64,000 nt of DNA, taken from Sinosporangium album. Lineage in GTDB: Bacteria; Actinomycetota; Actinomycetes; Streptosporangiales; Streptosporangiaceae. The position numbers were made by a program, and so were the translations under genes. Below the pieces are notes generated by a model. That model searched no databases, had not been told where the DNA came from, and worked only from the letters and a program-made list of their open reading frames with translations. The DNA lies in contig NZ_FNCN01000016.1 of the NCBI RefSeq assembly GCF_900100605.1, forward strand, positions 1-64,000. The letters are read 5' to 3'. Of the stretch, positions 55,416 through 64,000 are shown piece after piece. The number at the start of each line of letters is the position of its first letter. Position 1 is the stretch's first letter.

Positions 55416-55499
55416 GTGGAACGTCCTCGCCGCTGGTTGCTGCCCACCGTCCTCGGGCTGCTCGTGCTGATCGTGGTGATCGGCGCCGCCCTGACGTGA
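55416..55499 (+). CDS. 27-residue membrane peptide (SGM_5486-like)
   Basis: GTG at 55416 opens a 27-codon frame: MERPRRWLLPTVLGLLVLIV continuing VIGAALT, a basic start and one hydrophobic helix. In Streptomyces the same spot after MFS and 2'-5' RNA ligase genes often encodes a small transporter-associated membrane peptide (SGM_5486 family). I infer it is a relative by context and shape, not by alignment. The ribosome binding site is weak (GGGGTTAGG about ten bases upstream). It may help fold or hold the transporter. Confidence 0.55.
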   Translation: MERPRRWLLPTVLGLLVLIVVIGAALT

Positions 55500-55515
55500 C
55501 CCTCGGGCCCGCCGG

Positions 55516-56484
55516 CTACCAGGCGTAGGCTTCGGGAGCGGTCTTGTAACCGGGGAAGATCTCGTCGATCCGCGTCAACGCGCCGTCGTCCAACGTGATC
55601 TTGAGTGCTCGAAGTGAGCCTTCGAGCTGGTCGAGCGTGCGCGGGCCGATGATCGGCGCGGTGACGGCCCTCTGATGGAGCAGCCAGGCCAGGCCGACGT
55701 GTGCCGGGTCCTCGCCGAGCTCATCGCAGAACGCCTCGTAGAGTTCGATTTTGTCCCGGTGTTTCTCCAACTCCTTGGTGATGAACTCCGACGCCGACCG
55801 GCCCTTGTCGGTTTTGCGGAGCACGCCGCCCAGCAGTCCGCCCGCGAGCGGACTCCACGGAATAAGGCCCACCCCGTAGTCCTCGCACGCGGGGATCACC
55901 TCAAGCTCGGGCGCGCGAACAATCAGGTTGTAATGCGTCTGCTCCGACACCAGGCCAAAGGAATGGCGCCGCCGTGCCGATTCCTGTGCTTTGACGATGT
56001 GCCAGCCCGCGAAGTTGGACGACCCCACATAGAGGATCTTGCCCTGCTGCCGCAGGACGTCCATGGCCTCCCAGAACTCTTCGAAAGGCGTGCTTCTATC
56101 GATGTGATGCGCCTGGTAGACATCGATGTAATCAGTGTGGAGGCGTTTCAACGAGGCGTCGCAGGCGCGGCGGATGTTCAGCGCCGACAGCAGGTTCTCG
56201 TTCGGCCAGTCGCCCATCGAGCCGTAGAGCTTCGTCGCGATGACGGTTTTCTCCCGGCGGGCTCCGCCTTTGGCGAACCACCGGCCGATGATCTGCTCGG
56301 TGACCCCCTCGCCTTTCTTCCAGCCGTAGACGTTGGCCGTGTCGAAAAAGTTGATTCCGAGGTCGAGGGCCCGGTCCATGATTGTGTGGGAGTCCTCTTC
56401 GGAGGTCTCCCGGCCGAAGTTCATGGTGCCGAGACAGAGCCGGCTGACCGACAGCCCGCTGCGTCCGAGGTTCACATAGTCCAT
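55516..56484 (-). CDS. Aldo/keto reductase
   Basis: This 322-residue NADPH-dependent oxidoreductase has the family signatures FFDTANVYGW (catalytic Asp-Tyr area), VYQAHHIDRSTPFEEFWEAM (catalytic His) and GLIPWSPLAGGLLGG. I start at ATG 56484 (MDYVNLGRSGLSVSRLCLGT) since the longer frame has a non-homologous head. The substrate is unknown; this family reduces many aldehydes and ketones. It is divergent from the propeller-like surface protein. Confidence 0.92.
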   Translation of the reverse strand: MDYVNLGRSGLSVSRLCLGTMNFGRETSEEDSHTIMDRALDLGINFFDTANVYGWKKGEGVTEQIIGRWFAKGGARREKTVIATKLYGSMGDWPNENLLSALNIRRACDASLKRLHTDYIDVYQAHHIDRSTPFEEFWEAMDVLRQQGKILYVGSSNFAGWHIVKAQESARRRHSFGLVSEQTHYNLIVRAPELEVIPACEDYGVGLIPWSPLAGGLLGGVLRKTDKGRSASEFITKELEKHRDKIELYEAFCDELGEDPAHVGLAWLLHQRAVTAPIIGPRTLDQLEGSLRALKITLDDGALTRIDEIFPGYKTAPEAYAW

Positions 56485-56607
56485 GAGTTTCAGCGTAGAT
56501 ACCCGGAGTGCACTCCAGGAGAGCCCACGCCGGTCCGATGTTGATCTTCTCTGTGGGAGTTCATCCTCCGGTGCGGGCATCAGCGGATAACAGGGCATGA
56601 TGGCGGC

Positions 56608-57774
56608 ATGGGGACACGACGGGGGCGCGTTTATCGCCGAGTCCGACGGATCACTGTCGCCGGGGCCCTGTCGGCCTCGGTGCTCGCCGTCTGCGCCGTC
56701 CCCGCCTTAGGAGCTTCGTCCAAGGAGTCCGCGGCGCCGTCCGAGGGGGCCGCGGGCTCTGCGGGGCCCGTGTCCTCGGCCGTGTCCTCGGCCGTGTCCT
56801 CGGCAGTCTCCTCGGCCGCGCCCGAGGAGACCGAGAAGCTCGCCTTCAGGATCACTGACAGCCGCATCGGCGAGTCGAGCGGCCTGGCCGTCTCGCCGAC
56901 GCACGACGGCGTGATCTACACCCACAACGACAGCAGCGACGGCCCCGTCTTCTACGCGCTCGGGCCGAACGGCCGCACCAAGGCGAGGTTCACGCTCAAG
57001 GGGGCCGTCGCCCGCGACTGGGAGGGCATGGCGGCCTCCGTCGAACCGGGGACCGGGCGGGGCGTGCTGTGGTTCGCCGATATTGGCGACAACTTCAACG
57101 GCGCCTGGCCGGACTACTCGGTGTACAAGGTCTACGAGCCGACGTCGATGACCGGTGGCGCGCTTGAGGCGGTCCGCTACCGCTTCCGCTACGCCGACGG
57201 AAACCGCAACGCCGAAGGCGTGATGGTGAACCCGCGCACCGGCCGGCTCTACATCGTCAGCAAGGAGTTCAGCGGCTCCATCTACGAGGCGCCGAAGCAA
57301 CTGCGCACCGACCGGGTGAACATGCTCCGCCGCGTGGGGTCGGCCCCCATCATGGCGACCGACGCCGCCTACGCCCCCGACGGGTCGAGTTTCATTATCC
57401 GCACCTATCTCTCCGCCTCGCTCTACCGCGCGCCGGATGAGCTGATCGCACGGGTGTCGATGCCCGCCGTACGGCAGGCCGAGACGATCGCCTACACCCG
57501 CGACGGAAAGGCGGTGCTCACCGGCACCGAAGGGGCCGGAAGCCCGGTTTACCGCGTTCCGCTCCCGGCGGAGGCGTATCCCACCCCGACGCCGAGCCTC
57601 ACCCCGTCGCGGGCGGCGGCCGAGAAGAGGGATGACGGGACGGACGCCGCCGCCGCGCGCGCCGACGAGGGGCAGGACGATTCCGGCGTTCCCATCGGCA
57701 TGATCGCGCTGTGGCTGGTCGTCGCCGTCGGCGCCACCGGGGTGATCGCCTTCATCGCCCGCCGCGCGCACTGA
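56608..57774 (+). CDS. Surface-anchored protein, propeller-like
   Basis: This 388-residue protein has a basic signal peptide (RRVRRITVAGALSASVLAVC) and four 12-base in-frame repeats at 56770-56817 giving a flexible Ser/Ala-rich linker (SSAV units). The domain of about 250 residues has blade-like motifs (SSGLAVSPTHDGVIYTHNDS, RDWEGMAASVEPGTGRGVLW, NAEGVMVNPRTGRLYIVSKE). A C-terminal helix (MIALWLVVAVGATGVIAFIA) near the end is followed by RRAH, so it is anchored at the membrane with the domain outside. The WEGMA and NAEG patterns recall esterase-like or SdiA-regulated-type propellers, but I cannot assign a function. Confidence 0.78.
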   Translation: MGTRRGRVYRRVRRITVAGALSASVLAVCAVPALGASSKESAAPSEGAAGSAGPVSSAVSSAVSSAVSSAAPEETEKLAFRITDSRIGESSGLAVSPTHDGVIYTHNDSSDGPVFYALGPNGRTKARFTLKGAVARDWEGMAASVEPGTGRGVLWFADIGDNFNGAWPDYSVYKVYEPTSMTGGALEAVRYRFRYADGNRNAEGVMVNPRTGRLYIVSKEFSGSIYEAPKQLRTDRVNMLRRVGSAPIMATDAAYAPDGSSFIIRTYLSASLYRAPDELIARVSMPAVRQAETIAYTRDGKAVLTGTEGAGSPVYRVPLPAEAYPTPTPSLTPSRAAAEKRDDGTDAAAARADEGQDDSGVPIGMIALWLVVAVGATGVIAFIARRAH

Positions 57775-58350
57775 GCCCGGCCGTTCGCCCGGCCGTTCGC
57801 CCGGCCGCTCGTTCCGCCGTTCGGCCGGCCGTCCGGCCGTTCGGCCGTTCGTTCCGGCCCGGTCCGTGCCTTGCCGGCCTCTGGGTTCGGCCTCGCCGGA
57901 CTTGATGGGGCATTGACTGCGAGTGAAGTGTGTCGGTCATGCGCGGTGGGCTCTTCCGGGATGCTGGGAGTGGCGCTAATTTTCGGAGATGCGTCTGTTG
58001 ATGACCTGTGCGTCCGGTTTGGTGGACTCGCACATGGTCTCGGCGTGGCGCGCCGATCGCTATGTACCAGTACTCCAGGCTGAGGGGGCATCGTCAGCGA
58101 TTGTCTACCCTGAGGGAGTTGTGGAACCGGGGCAGCCTACGCTCGTTGCACTGAATGAGGGCTTCTGTACCGGTGTCAGCCTGGGCTGGCCTATCGCGAA
58201 AGGCGGTGTCGGATTGATGGGCGTGCGCGATCTGGCGACCGTTCCAGGGGAACGTGCGGAATCGGGGCGAGGAGCGCCGGGCTCCCCGCCGCGCGGTAGC
58301 CGTTCCCGTCGGACCGTGGGAATCCGCAGGTCGGCGCGGGGGTACGTGCG
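57775..58350. other. Intergenic region with 12-base G/C repeats
   Basis: At 57779-57862 there are many copies of GGCCGTTCGCCC-like units (including GGCCGTTC variants), a low-complexity array that could form hairpins and terminate transcription of the surface protein. After that, nothing coding is supported up to the LhgO start. An open frame from 57989 has no sensible ribosome binding site or motif. Confidence 0.5.
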
Positions 58351-59634
58351 GTGAGCTCAGAACGCATCGGGGTGGTCGGGGCCGGAATCCTCGGCCTTGC
58401 CATCGCGCGTGAACTCGCACGCGAGCGGGGCGCGACGGTGACCGTACTGGACAAGGAAGACCGGATCGCCGCCCACCAGACCGGCCACAACAGCGGCGTC
58501 GTCCACGCCGGCATCTACTACACGCCCGGCTCGCTCAAGGCGAAGCTGTGCCGTGAGGGCATGGCGATGATGCGCGCCTACTGCGCGGAGCACTCCCTTC
58601 CCTATGACGAGGTGGGCAAGCTCGTCATCGCGACCACACCGGCCGAGCGGGCGGGGCTGCGGCGCATCGCGGAGCGGGCACGTGCCAACGGCGTGGCCGA
58701 CGTCGCCGTGCTGGACGGCCTGGGGCTGCGCGAGATCGAGCCGAACGCGGTCGGGGTCGGCGCGGTGCATTCGCCGCGTACGGCGATCACCGACTTCGCC
58801 GCCGTCGCCCGCCGGTTCGCCGCCGATGTCGAGGAACTCGGCGGTGGCCTGCGGCTGTCGCACCCGGTCCAGGCGATCCGCGAGACGTCGAGCGGGGTGC
58901 AGGTGCGGGCCGCCGGACAGGACTTCACCTTCGACAAGCTCGTCGTGTGCGCCGGACTCGGCACGGACGCGGTCGCGAAAATGGTGGGTCGCTCCGGGGA
59001 AATGCGCATTGTGCCGTTCCGCGGAGAGTTTCAGAAACTTACCGGATCGGCGAAAGACCTGGTGAAGGGCCTGATCTATCCGGTCCCAGATCCCCGATAT
59101 CCATTCCTAGGGGTGCATCTCACCCGTAGGGTGGACGGAGACGTGCTGGTCGGGCCGAACGCGGTCATGGCGCTCGCCTACGAAGGCTACTCCTGGGGAC
59201 GTATCGTGCCCTCGGAGCTGCGAGACATCCTGGCCTGGGAGGGCACCCGGCGCATGGCGCTCAAGCATTGGCGCACAGGACTGTCCGAGGTCTACGGCTC
59301 GCTCATCAAGGAAGCGTTCCTCGCGGGGGCGCGAAGATTCGTGCCCGCCCTCTCGGTCTCCGACCTCGCTCCCGCGACCGGGGGCGTGCGGGCGCAGGCC
59401 GTGGCGAGGGACGGCGGCCTGCTCGACGACTTCGCCATTGATGTGCACGGCCCCGTCGTGCTCGTGCGCAACGCGCCCTCCCCGGCGGCCACCTCAAGCC
59501 TGGCGATCGCCAAGCACGTGGCCGCAGTCGTCCCCCCGGCGGGGCGCGGAGGGCCGCAGGGGGCGCAAGGGGCGCCGGAACCGCGAGAACCGAGGGAACC
59601 GCGAGAACCGCGAGAGCACGGTAAGAACCATTGA
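58351..59634 (+). CDS. lhgO: L-2-hydroxyglutarate oxidase
   Basis: This 427-residue FAD enzyme oxidises L-2-hydroxyglutarate to 2-oxoglutarate. It has the FAD dinucleotide motif GVVGAGILGLAIAREL (about residues 7-22) and the family block HQTGHNSGVVHAGIYYTPGS. The C-terminal stretch FAIDVHGPVVLVRNAPSPAA is typical. The last ~20 residues are a repeated Pro-Arg-Glu tail (EPREPREPREPRE) from 9-base repeats. GTG 58351 is the start. Its stop overlaps a TTG of the response regulator frame, so the two genes are almost contiguous. Confidence 0.93.
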   Translation: MSSERIGVVGAGILGLAIARELARERGATVTVLDKEDRIAAHQTGHNSGVVHAGIYYTPGSLKAKLCREGMAMMRAYCAEHSLPYDEVGKLVIATTPAERAGLRRIAERARANGVADVAVLDGLGLREIEPNAVGVGAVHSPRTAITDFAAVARRFAADVEELGGGLRLSHPVQAIRETSSGVQVRAAGQDFTFDKLVVCAGLGTDAVAKMVGRSGEMRIVPFRGEFQKLTGSAKDLVKGLIYPVPDPRYPFLGVHLTRRVDGDVLVGPNAVMALAYEGYSWGRIVPSELRDILAWEGTRRMALKHWRTGLSEVYGSLIKEAFLAGARRFVPALSVSDLAPATGGVRAQAVARDGGLLDDFAIDVHGPVVLVRNAPSPAATSSLAIAKHVAAVVPPAGRGGPQGAQGAPEPREPREPREPREHGKNH

Positions 59635-59672
59635 CCACCGGCATTCTCCCACTAGGGGGTGAAGACAGGGAC

Positions 59673-60377
59673 GTGACCGACTCCCCGGAAGCACGACTCC
59701 TGATCGTCGAGGACGAACCCAACATCCTCGAACTCTTAGCGGCAAGTCTGAGATTCGCCGGATTTGAGGTTAAAACCGCTGGGACCGGCTTGGAGGCGGT
59801 CTCCGCCGTACAACGGCACCGGCCAGATCTCGTCGTACTCGACGTGATGTTGCCGGACATGGATGGTTTCGATGTGGTGCGCAGGTTGAGGGGCGGCGGC
59901 ACGCACACACCGGTCGTCTTCCTCACGGCGCGAGACGGCACCGAGGACAAGATCCGCGGGCTGACGCTGGGCGGCGACGACTACGTGACCAAGCCGTTCA
60001 GCCTGGAAGAGGTGATCGCGCGCATCCGCGCCGTGCTTCGCCGTACGTCGGGAGGCCCGTTCACCCCGCCGCCGCGGCTCACCTTCGCCGACGTCGAGCT
60101 GGACGAGGAGAGCCACGAGGCGTGGCGAGGCGGCAAGGCGATCGCCCTGTCGCCGACTGAGTTCAAGCTCCTGCGCTACTTCATGGCGAACGCCGGACGC
60201 GTGCTGTCGAAGGCTCAGATCTTGGACCACGTGTGGGACTACGACTTCCGGGGAGACGCCGGAATCGTCGAGTCCTACGTGTCGGTGCTGCGCCGCAAGA
60301 TAGACAACCGTGACCCCCGGCTCATCCACACCCTGCGGGGCGTGGGCTATGTGCTGCGGCTGCCGCCGGGAACGTGA
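59673..60377 (+). CDS. OmpR-family response regulator
   Basis: This 234-residue regulator has the receiver acidic pair in LLIVEDEPNILELL, the phosphorylated Asp in VVLDVMLPDMDGF, and Lys in TKPFSLEEV. A C-terminal winged-helix domain follows (SPTEFKLLRYFMANAGRVLS, RRKIDNRDPRLIHTLRGVGY). I chose GTG 59673 for its good spacing and family-typical length; a TTG at 59631 would overlap the LhgO end. It pairs with the histidine kinase whose ATG overlaps its stop (TGATG). Confidence 0.93.
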   Translation: MTDSPEARLLIVEDEPNILELLAASLRFAGFEVKTAGTGLEAVSAVQRHRPDLVVLDVMLPDMDGFDVVRRLRGGGTHTPVVFLTARDGTEDKIRGLTLGGDDYVTKPFSLEEVIARIRAVLRRTSGGPFTPPPRLTFADVELDEESHEAWRGGKAIALSPTEFKLLRYFMANAGRVLSKAQILDHVWDYDFRGDAGIVESYVSVLRRKIDNRDPRLIHTLRGVGYVLRLPPGT

Positions 60378-61798
60378 TGATCAACCGCGTCAGGCGGCTG
60401 TCGGCCCGCACCCCCCTCCGGGTCAAACTGGTCGCCGCGGTGATCGCGCTGACGGTGACCGGGCTGCTCGCGGTGGGGACGGGCAACGTCTCGCTGCTGC
60501 GGAACTATCTGGTCGAACGGGTCGACACCCGCATCGACGAGGTGGCCGACCGGGTCATCTGGCGCGTTATCCGCAAGCCGAAGGAGGACAAGCGGGTCTG
60601 GGTGCCCGACGACGCGATGGTGCGCATCACCAACGCGTCGGGCATGGAGGAGTACTTCGAGAGCGGCATCGACGTGCAGGGGCTTCCCGAGCCCCGGCTC
60701 ACCGGGGTGCCGCTGCACGAACCGCACACCGTGCGGGCCGTGTCGGGGACGCTCCTCTGGCGGGTGAAGATCCAGCCCGCCGAGGGCAACCGTACGCTGG
60801 TCGTGGCCATGACCATGTCCGAGGTCAACCAGACGACCAGCACCTTGGCGGGGTTCGAGCTGCTCGGCGGCGTTGTCGTCATAGTCCTGCTCGCCGGCAT
60901 CGGGGCGGTGATGGTCCGCCGGAGCCTGCGCCCGCTGACCGAGATCGAGCGTACGGCGGGAGCCATCGCTGCCGGGGAGCTCAGCCGACGGGTCCCCGAG
61001 GCCGCGGGCGACACCGAGGTGGGCCGGCTCGCCCGCGCGCTCAACGGCATGCTCTCCCAGATCGAGAGCGCCTTCACGGCGCGTTCCCAGTCGGAGCGGG
61101 CCGCTCGCCGCTCCGAGGAGCGCATGCGCCAGTTCGTCGCCGACGCCTCGCACGAACTGCGCACCCCGCTCACCTCCATCCGGGGCTTCGCCGAGTACTA
61201 CCGCCAGAACCCCGACGCCGACACAGACGAGCTGATGCGCCGCGTCGAGTCGCAGGCGGCCCGCATGGGCGTCTTGGTGGACGACCTCCTGCTTCTTGCC
61301 CGACTCGACCAGAAGCGGCCCCTGGACACCCACCCGGTGGACCTTCTCGCCGTCGCCGCCGACTCCATGCACGACGCACGCCTGCTCGCGCCGGAACGCG
61401 CCATCTCCCTGGAGGTTGTGGGGGACGAGGCGATGATCGTCAACGCGGACGAGACGCGGCTGCGCCAAGTGGTCGGCAACCTCATGTCCAACGCGCTCAT
61501 GTACACGCCGGAGCCCGGCGCCATCACGATCAGGGTGGGCGTGGAGCAGGAGGAGGCGTTCATCGAGGTCGCCGACGAGGGCCCCGGGCTCTCCCCGCAG
61601 CAGGCGGAACGCGTCTTCGAGCGCTTCTACCGGGCAGACTCCTCCCGCGCCAGGCGGGGCGTGGAGGACGGGGGCAGCGGGCTTGGGCTCGCCATCGTCG
61701 CGGCGATCGTCGAGGCCCACGGTGGCTCGGTCGCGCTCAAGACCACGCCGGGCTCCGGATCCACCTTCCGCGTCACCCTGCCCCTCGCCCTCGACTAG
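60377..61798 (+). CDS. Two-component sensor histidine kinase
   Basis: This ~473-residue kinase has membrane segments near 17-37 and 158-178, framing an extracytoplasmic sensor domain of about 120 residues, then a HAMP region (RRSLRPLTEIERTAGAIAAG). HisKA carries the phosphorylated His in DASHELRTPLTSIRGFAEYY. The ATPase has the N box (NLMSNALMYTP), G1 (DEGPGLS) and G2 (GSGLGLAIV). ATG 60377 shares one base with the regulator stop; GTG 60374 is an alternative start. It probably phosphorylates the adjacent regulator. Signal unknown. Confidence 0.94.
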   Translation: MINRVRRLSARTPLRVKLVAAVIALTVTGLLAVGTGNVSLLRNYLVERVDTRIDEVADRVIWRVIRKPKEDKRVWVPDDAMVRITNASGMEEYFESGIDVQGLPEPRLTGVPLHEPHTVRAVSGTLLWRVKIQPAEGNRTLVVAMTMSEVNQTTSTLAGFELLGGVVVIVLLAGIGAVMVRRSLRPLTEIERTAGAIAAGELSRRVPEAAGDTEVGRLARALNGMLSQIESAFTARSQSERAARRSEERMRQFVADASHELRTPLTSIRGFAEYYRQNPDADTDELMRRVESQAARMGVLVDDLLLLARLDQKRPLDTHPVDLLAVAADSMHDARLLAPERAISLEVVGDEAMIVNADETRLRQVVGNLMSNALMYTPEPGAITIRVGVEQEEAFIEVADEGPGLSPQQAERVFERFYRADSSRARRGVEDGGSGLGLAIVAAIVEAHGGSVALKTTPGSGSTFRVTLPLALD

Positions 61799-61802
61799 CC
61801 GC

Positions 61803-61851
61803 ACCGGCACCCGGCTTGTACCGGCACCCGGCTTGTACCGGCACCCGGCCG
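61803..61851. repeat. 17-bp direct repeats after the kinase gene
   Basis: ACCGGCACCCGGCTTGT occurs at 61803-61819 and 61820-61836, and partly from 61837 on, followed by GCCGGCCGCC. It could act as a terminator-like region. Confidence 0.75.
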
Positions 61852-61967
61852 CCGGCCGCCGACACGCTTCTGACGTGCGTCATTATCGCCTCAAATAAAG
61901 ATCACATCGGGTGAAGCCTCGACAAGGGCGGGTCGGCGGCCGGCGTCGCTCGGAGAGCATCGGCCCC

Positions 61968-63296
61968 ATGAACAGCTCACTTCCGGTGTGCGAGGCCGAC
62001 GTGCCCGCCACCGGGCGGTGCCGCGAGGGGAACACCTATGACATCGCCCCCGCCGCTCTCCCTGAGCCCGCCCCCGATCCCGTACCCGCTCACGCGGCGA
62101 CGCGGCTGCTGACGCGGCTGCGGACATCCACCGGACGGCAGAACCCCTACCCCGTCTATGCGGCATTAAGAAACCTCGGCCCGCTGCTCCCCACCACGTG
62201 GGGCGGCCTGCTGGCCACCGACTACGACACCTGCGCCCGTGTGCTGCGCGAACCGGGGTGGCTCGTGCCGAGCACCCTGTGGAAAGACCGCAACGTTCCC
62301 GGGTGGCGGAGCAGGGTGTCCCTAGCCGAGGCGGCGCGGTCCATGATGCAGTTGGACGGCTCCGCTCACGCCAGGCAGCGGACGGCGCTCGCGGGGCGGC
62401 TGTCCGCCCGTGCGGTCGCCGAACTCGGGGGTGTGATCGAGCGGGCCGTCGGCGAGCGCCTCGACGCCCTCGACGACGAGCTGCGGCGCACCGGCTGCGC
62501 CGACTACGTCCGCATCGTGTCCGACCCGCTGCCCATGACCGTGCTGTGCCTGGTGCTGGGCCTCCCCACGGCCGACGCCGGATATCTGGTGGAGGCCGCC
62601 CGGAACTACTCCTACGCCTTCGAACTGTCGCCGACGGCCGAGGAACTCGACGCCGCCGACACCGCCGCCGTGGCCATCTACGACTATGTGCGGGACGAGG
62701 CCGAGCGGCGCCGTGCCGTACCCCGCGGCGACCTGTTGAGCGACCTGGTGGAGATGGAGGACCGGGAGGGGCCGGTGGACCTCTCCTACCTCGTCGGGGG
62801 CACGCTGGTCGTCACCGGGTGGGAGACCACGGCCGCGCTGCTGAACGGCATGGTGGTGGGCCTCGGCCGCCATCCGGAGCAGGCGGCGTGGCTGCGGGCC
62901 AACCCCGGTGAGCTCGAACGGGCGTGCCGGGAGGTGCTGCGGTGGGACCCGCCCGCGCAACTCGCCAGCAGGGTCGCCGAGCACGACACCGTGCTGGCGG
63001 GGCGTCCGGTGGCCGCCGGCCAGATCGTGCACGCCCTGCTGGGATCGGCGCAGCACGACCCGGCCAATGTGGCGCGTCCGGAACAGCTCGACTTCAGCCG
63101 CGATCCCGCCCCGTCGCTGGCCTTCGGCCTCGGCCCGCACTACTGCGCCGGCTCCCGGCTCGCGCTGCTGGAAGGCGGACTGGTGCTGTCCGCCCTGCTC
63201 GAACGCTTCTCCAGGCTCACGGTCGTCGGTCAACCCGAACGGCCGCGCGGAATCGCCTTCCGGGACATCACCTCACTCATGGTGGCGTACGCATGA
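61968..63296 (+). CDS. Cytochrome P450
   Basis: This 442-residue P450 has the haem-binding signature FGLGPHYCAGSRLA (Cys ligand) and an ExxR motif in ACREVLRWDPPAQ. The I-helix reads TLVVTGWETTA, where the usual A/G before the G is Thr and the acid is Glu. The soluble N-terminus of about 50 residues is longer than usual. It hydroxylates or oxidises a small molecule using redox partners not seen here. GGAGAG lies upstream of ATG 61968. Its stop overlaps the next ATG (ATGA), so it is operonic with the enoyl-CoA hydratase-like gene, suggesting a biosynthetic or catabolic cluster. Confidence 0.92.
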   Translation: MNSSLPVCEADVPATGRCREGNTYDIAPAALPEPAPDPVPAHAATRLLTRLRTSTGRQNPYPVYAALRNLGPLLPTTWGGLLATDYDTCARVLREPGWLVPSTLWKDRNVPGWRSRVSLAEAARSMMQLDGSAHARQRTALAGRLSARAVAELGGVIERAVGERLDALDDELRRTGCADYVRIVSDPLPMTVLCLVLGLPTADAGYLVEAARNYSYAFELSPTAEELDAADTAAVAIYDYVRDEAERRRAVPRGDLLSDLVEMEDREGPVDLSYLVGGTLVVTGWETTAALLNGMVVGLGRHPEQAAWLRANPGELERACREVLRWDPPAQLASRVAEHDTVLAGRPVAAGQIVHALLGSAQHDPANVARPEQLDFSRDPAPSLAFGLGPHYCAGSRLALLEGGLVLSALLERFSRLTVVGQPERPRGIAFRDITSLMVAYA

Positions 63297-64000
63297 CCAT
63301 CATCCGGCCGCCCACGGTCACCCTCCGCAGGCAGGGCCCCGTCGCGTATCTCACCTTGGATCTGCCGCGAACCGGCAACGCCCTCAACATCCTGCTTCTG
63401 CGCGAACTCACCGCAGCCGTTCACGAACTGAACCGCGACGACGACATACGCGTGATCGTGCTGGCGGGCGCGGGCGACTGCTTCAGCGTCGGCGGCGACG
63501 TACGTGAACTGCTGGACCTGGCGGACTCCGATCCCGGCGGGCGCGCCGTACGGGAGGCCGTGGAGCGCGGGCGTGAGGCATGCCAGGCGCTGTCGGGGGC
63601 CCGCCCGATCACGCTGGCCCGGCTCCACGGCAAGGTGTTCGGGGCGGGGCTCGCCCTGGCCGTCCACTGCGACCTGCGCGTCGCGGCGGACGACGCGCTG
63701 TTCCGCCTGCCCGAGCTCTCGCTCGGCATGCCTCCCCTGTGGGGAGGCGCGGGCTTTCGCCTGATCTCCGAGATCGGCGCCAGCCGAACTCGGGAACTGG
63801 TCTACCTGTGCGACACCATCGACGGACGCACCGCGCTGACCTACGGTCTGGTCCACGGCCTCGCCACCCCGCGCGACCTCGACCAGACGGCCGACCGGTG
63901 GGCCCGCAGGCTCAGCCGCCGCCGCGATACCGCCGTGCGCCTCACCAAGACCGCGCTGCGCGCGGCCGAGGCGGCATATCGGCAGGGTGACCTGACACTC
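63293..64000 (+). CDS. Enoyl-CoA hydratase/isomerase family protein (cut by window end)
   Basis: About 236 residues are visible and the frame runs off the window without a stop. The crotonase fold shows VRELLDLADSDPG after VIVLAGAGDCFSVGGDVREL (substrate CoA loop), then LARLHGKVFGAGLALAVHCD (oxyanion region) and FRLPELSLGMPPLWGGAGFR. The family hydrates or isomerises acyl-CoA, or acts in related dehalogenase/lyase reactions. It overlaps the P450 gene by four bases, so it is coupled to it. Which reaction occurs cannot be said. Confidence 0.9.
   Translation, partial: MTIIRPPTVTLRRQGPVAYLTLDLPRTGNALNILLLRELTAAVHELNRDDDIRVIVLAGAGDCFSVGGDVRELLDLADSDPGGRAVREAVERGREACQALSGARPITLARLHGKVFGAGLALAVHCDLRVAADDALFRLPELSLGMPPLWGGAGFRLISEIGASRTRELVYLCDTIDGRTALTYGLVHGLATPRDLDQTADRWARRLSRRRDTAVRLTKTALRAAEAAYRQGDLTL

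Noticed and set aside
57989-58354. A 121-codon frame before lhgO
   Set aside because: Its ribosome binding site touches the ATG, the translation shows no domain, and the tail is Arg/Ser-rich low complexity.

Overview
The window is high-GC bacterial DNA with dense genes on both strands, many GTG starts and frequent start/stop overlaps. The gene content is typical of Actinomycetota: a SepF-like protein, an XPB-type helicase with a WYL-domain helicase-associated partner, a HelD-like RNA polymerase ATPase, a CysO-type sulfur carrier, a DUF3027 gene next to a sacsin/HSP90-like ATPase, DUF3263 and DUF2530 proteins, and a SAM-I/IV riboswitch. A filamentous actinomycete of the Streptosporangiales or a related order is my best guess. 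That rank is inference from gene content and style, not a database result.

Left part (1-19 kb). After a G/T-skewed gene-poor edge comes an ECF sigma factor translationally coupled to a membrane anti-sigma-like protein, both on the minus strand. A second gene-poor stretch leads to a SepF-like protein and an unrecognised membrane protein. A minus-strand run plsX, ctpE-like, argS follows (lipid precursor, cation ATPase, arginyl-tRNA synthetase). A stand-alone KamA-family radical SAM gene is next, and then the most unusual gene of the window: a secreted 812-residue histidine-rich repeat protein (13419-15857). Small genes follow (a 53-residue DUF222-like peptide and a YbhB/PEBP protein), then an Rfb/Tag-type polysaccharide ABC exporter.

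Middle (19-38 kb). A complete family-5 peptide/nickel-type ABC importer (lipoprotein, two permeases, two ATPases) ends at a strong hairpin. Beyond it, on the other strand, is a second secreted Gly/His-rich protein. A membrane-anchored subtilisin, a DUF3263 protein, and otsB and otsA (trehalose synthesis) flanking a secreted protein follow. Next are a second ECF sigma factor, then a SAM riboswitch controlling threonine synthase and a CysO-like protein that ends Gly-Gly-Cys. A cold-shock gene and an orphan groEL with two CIRCE operators close this part.

Right part (38-64 kb). This holds a HelD-like ATPase, a minus-strand run (helicase-associated WYL protein, DUF4190 protein, XPB helicase), a second cold-shock protein with a C-terminal extension, an MFS protein with a long basic N-terminus, and DUF3027 plus the sacsin-like ATPase. 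A likely operon MarR - MFS - ThpR - 27-residue membrane peptide follows, with a clear promoter and inverted-repeat operator. Then come an aldo/keto reductase, a surface-anchored propeller-like protein, an L-2-hydroxyglutarate oxidase overlapping the start region of a two-component system, and a P450/enoyl-CoA hydratase pair cut by the window end.

Most of the genes are ordinary actinobacterial housekeeping or envelope genes. The items I would look at first are the two secreted His-rich proteins, the GGC-ending CysO with its SAM-controlled thrC, and the MarR operon with its tiny membrane peptide.
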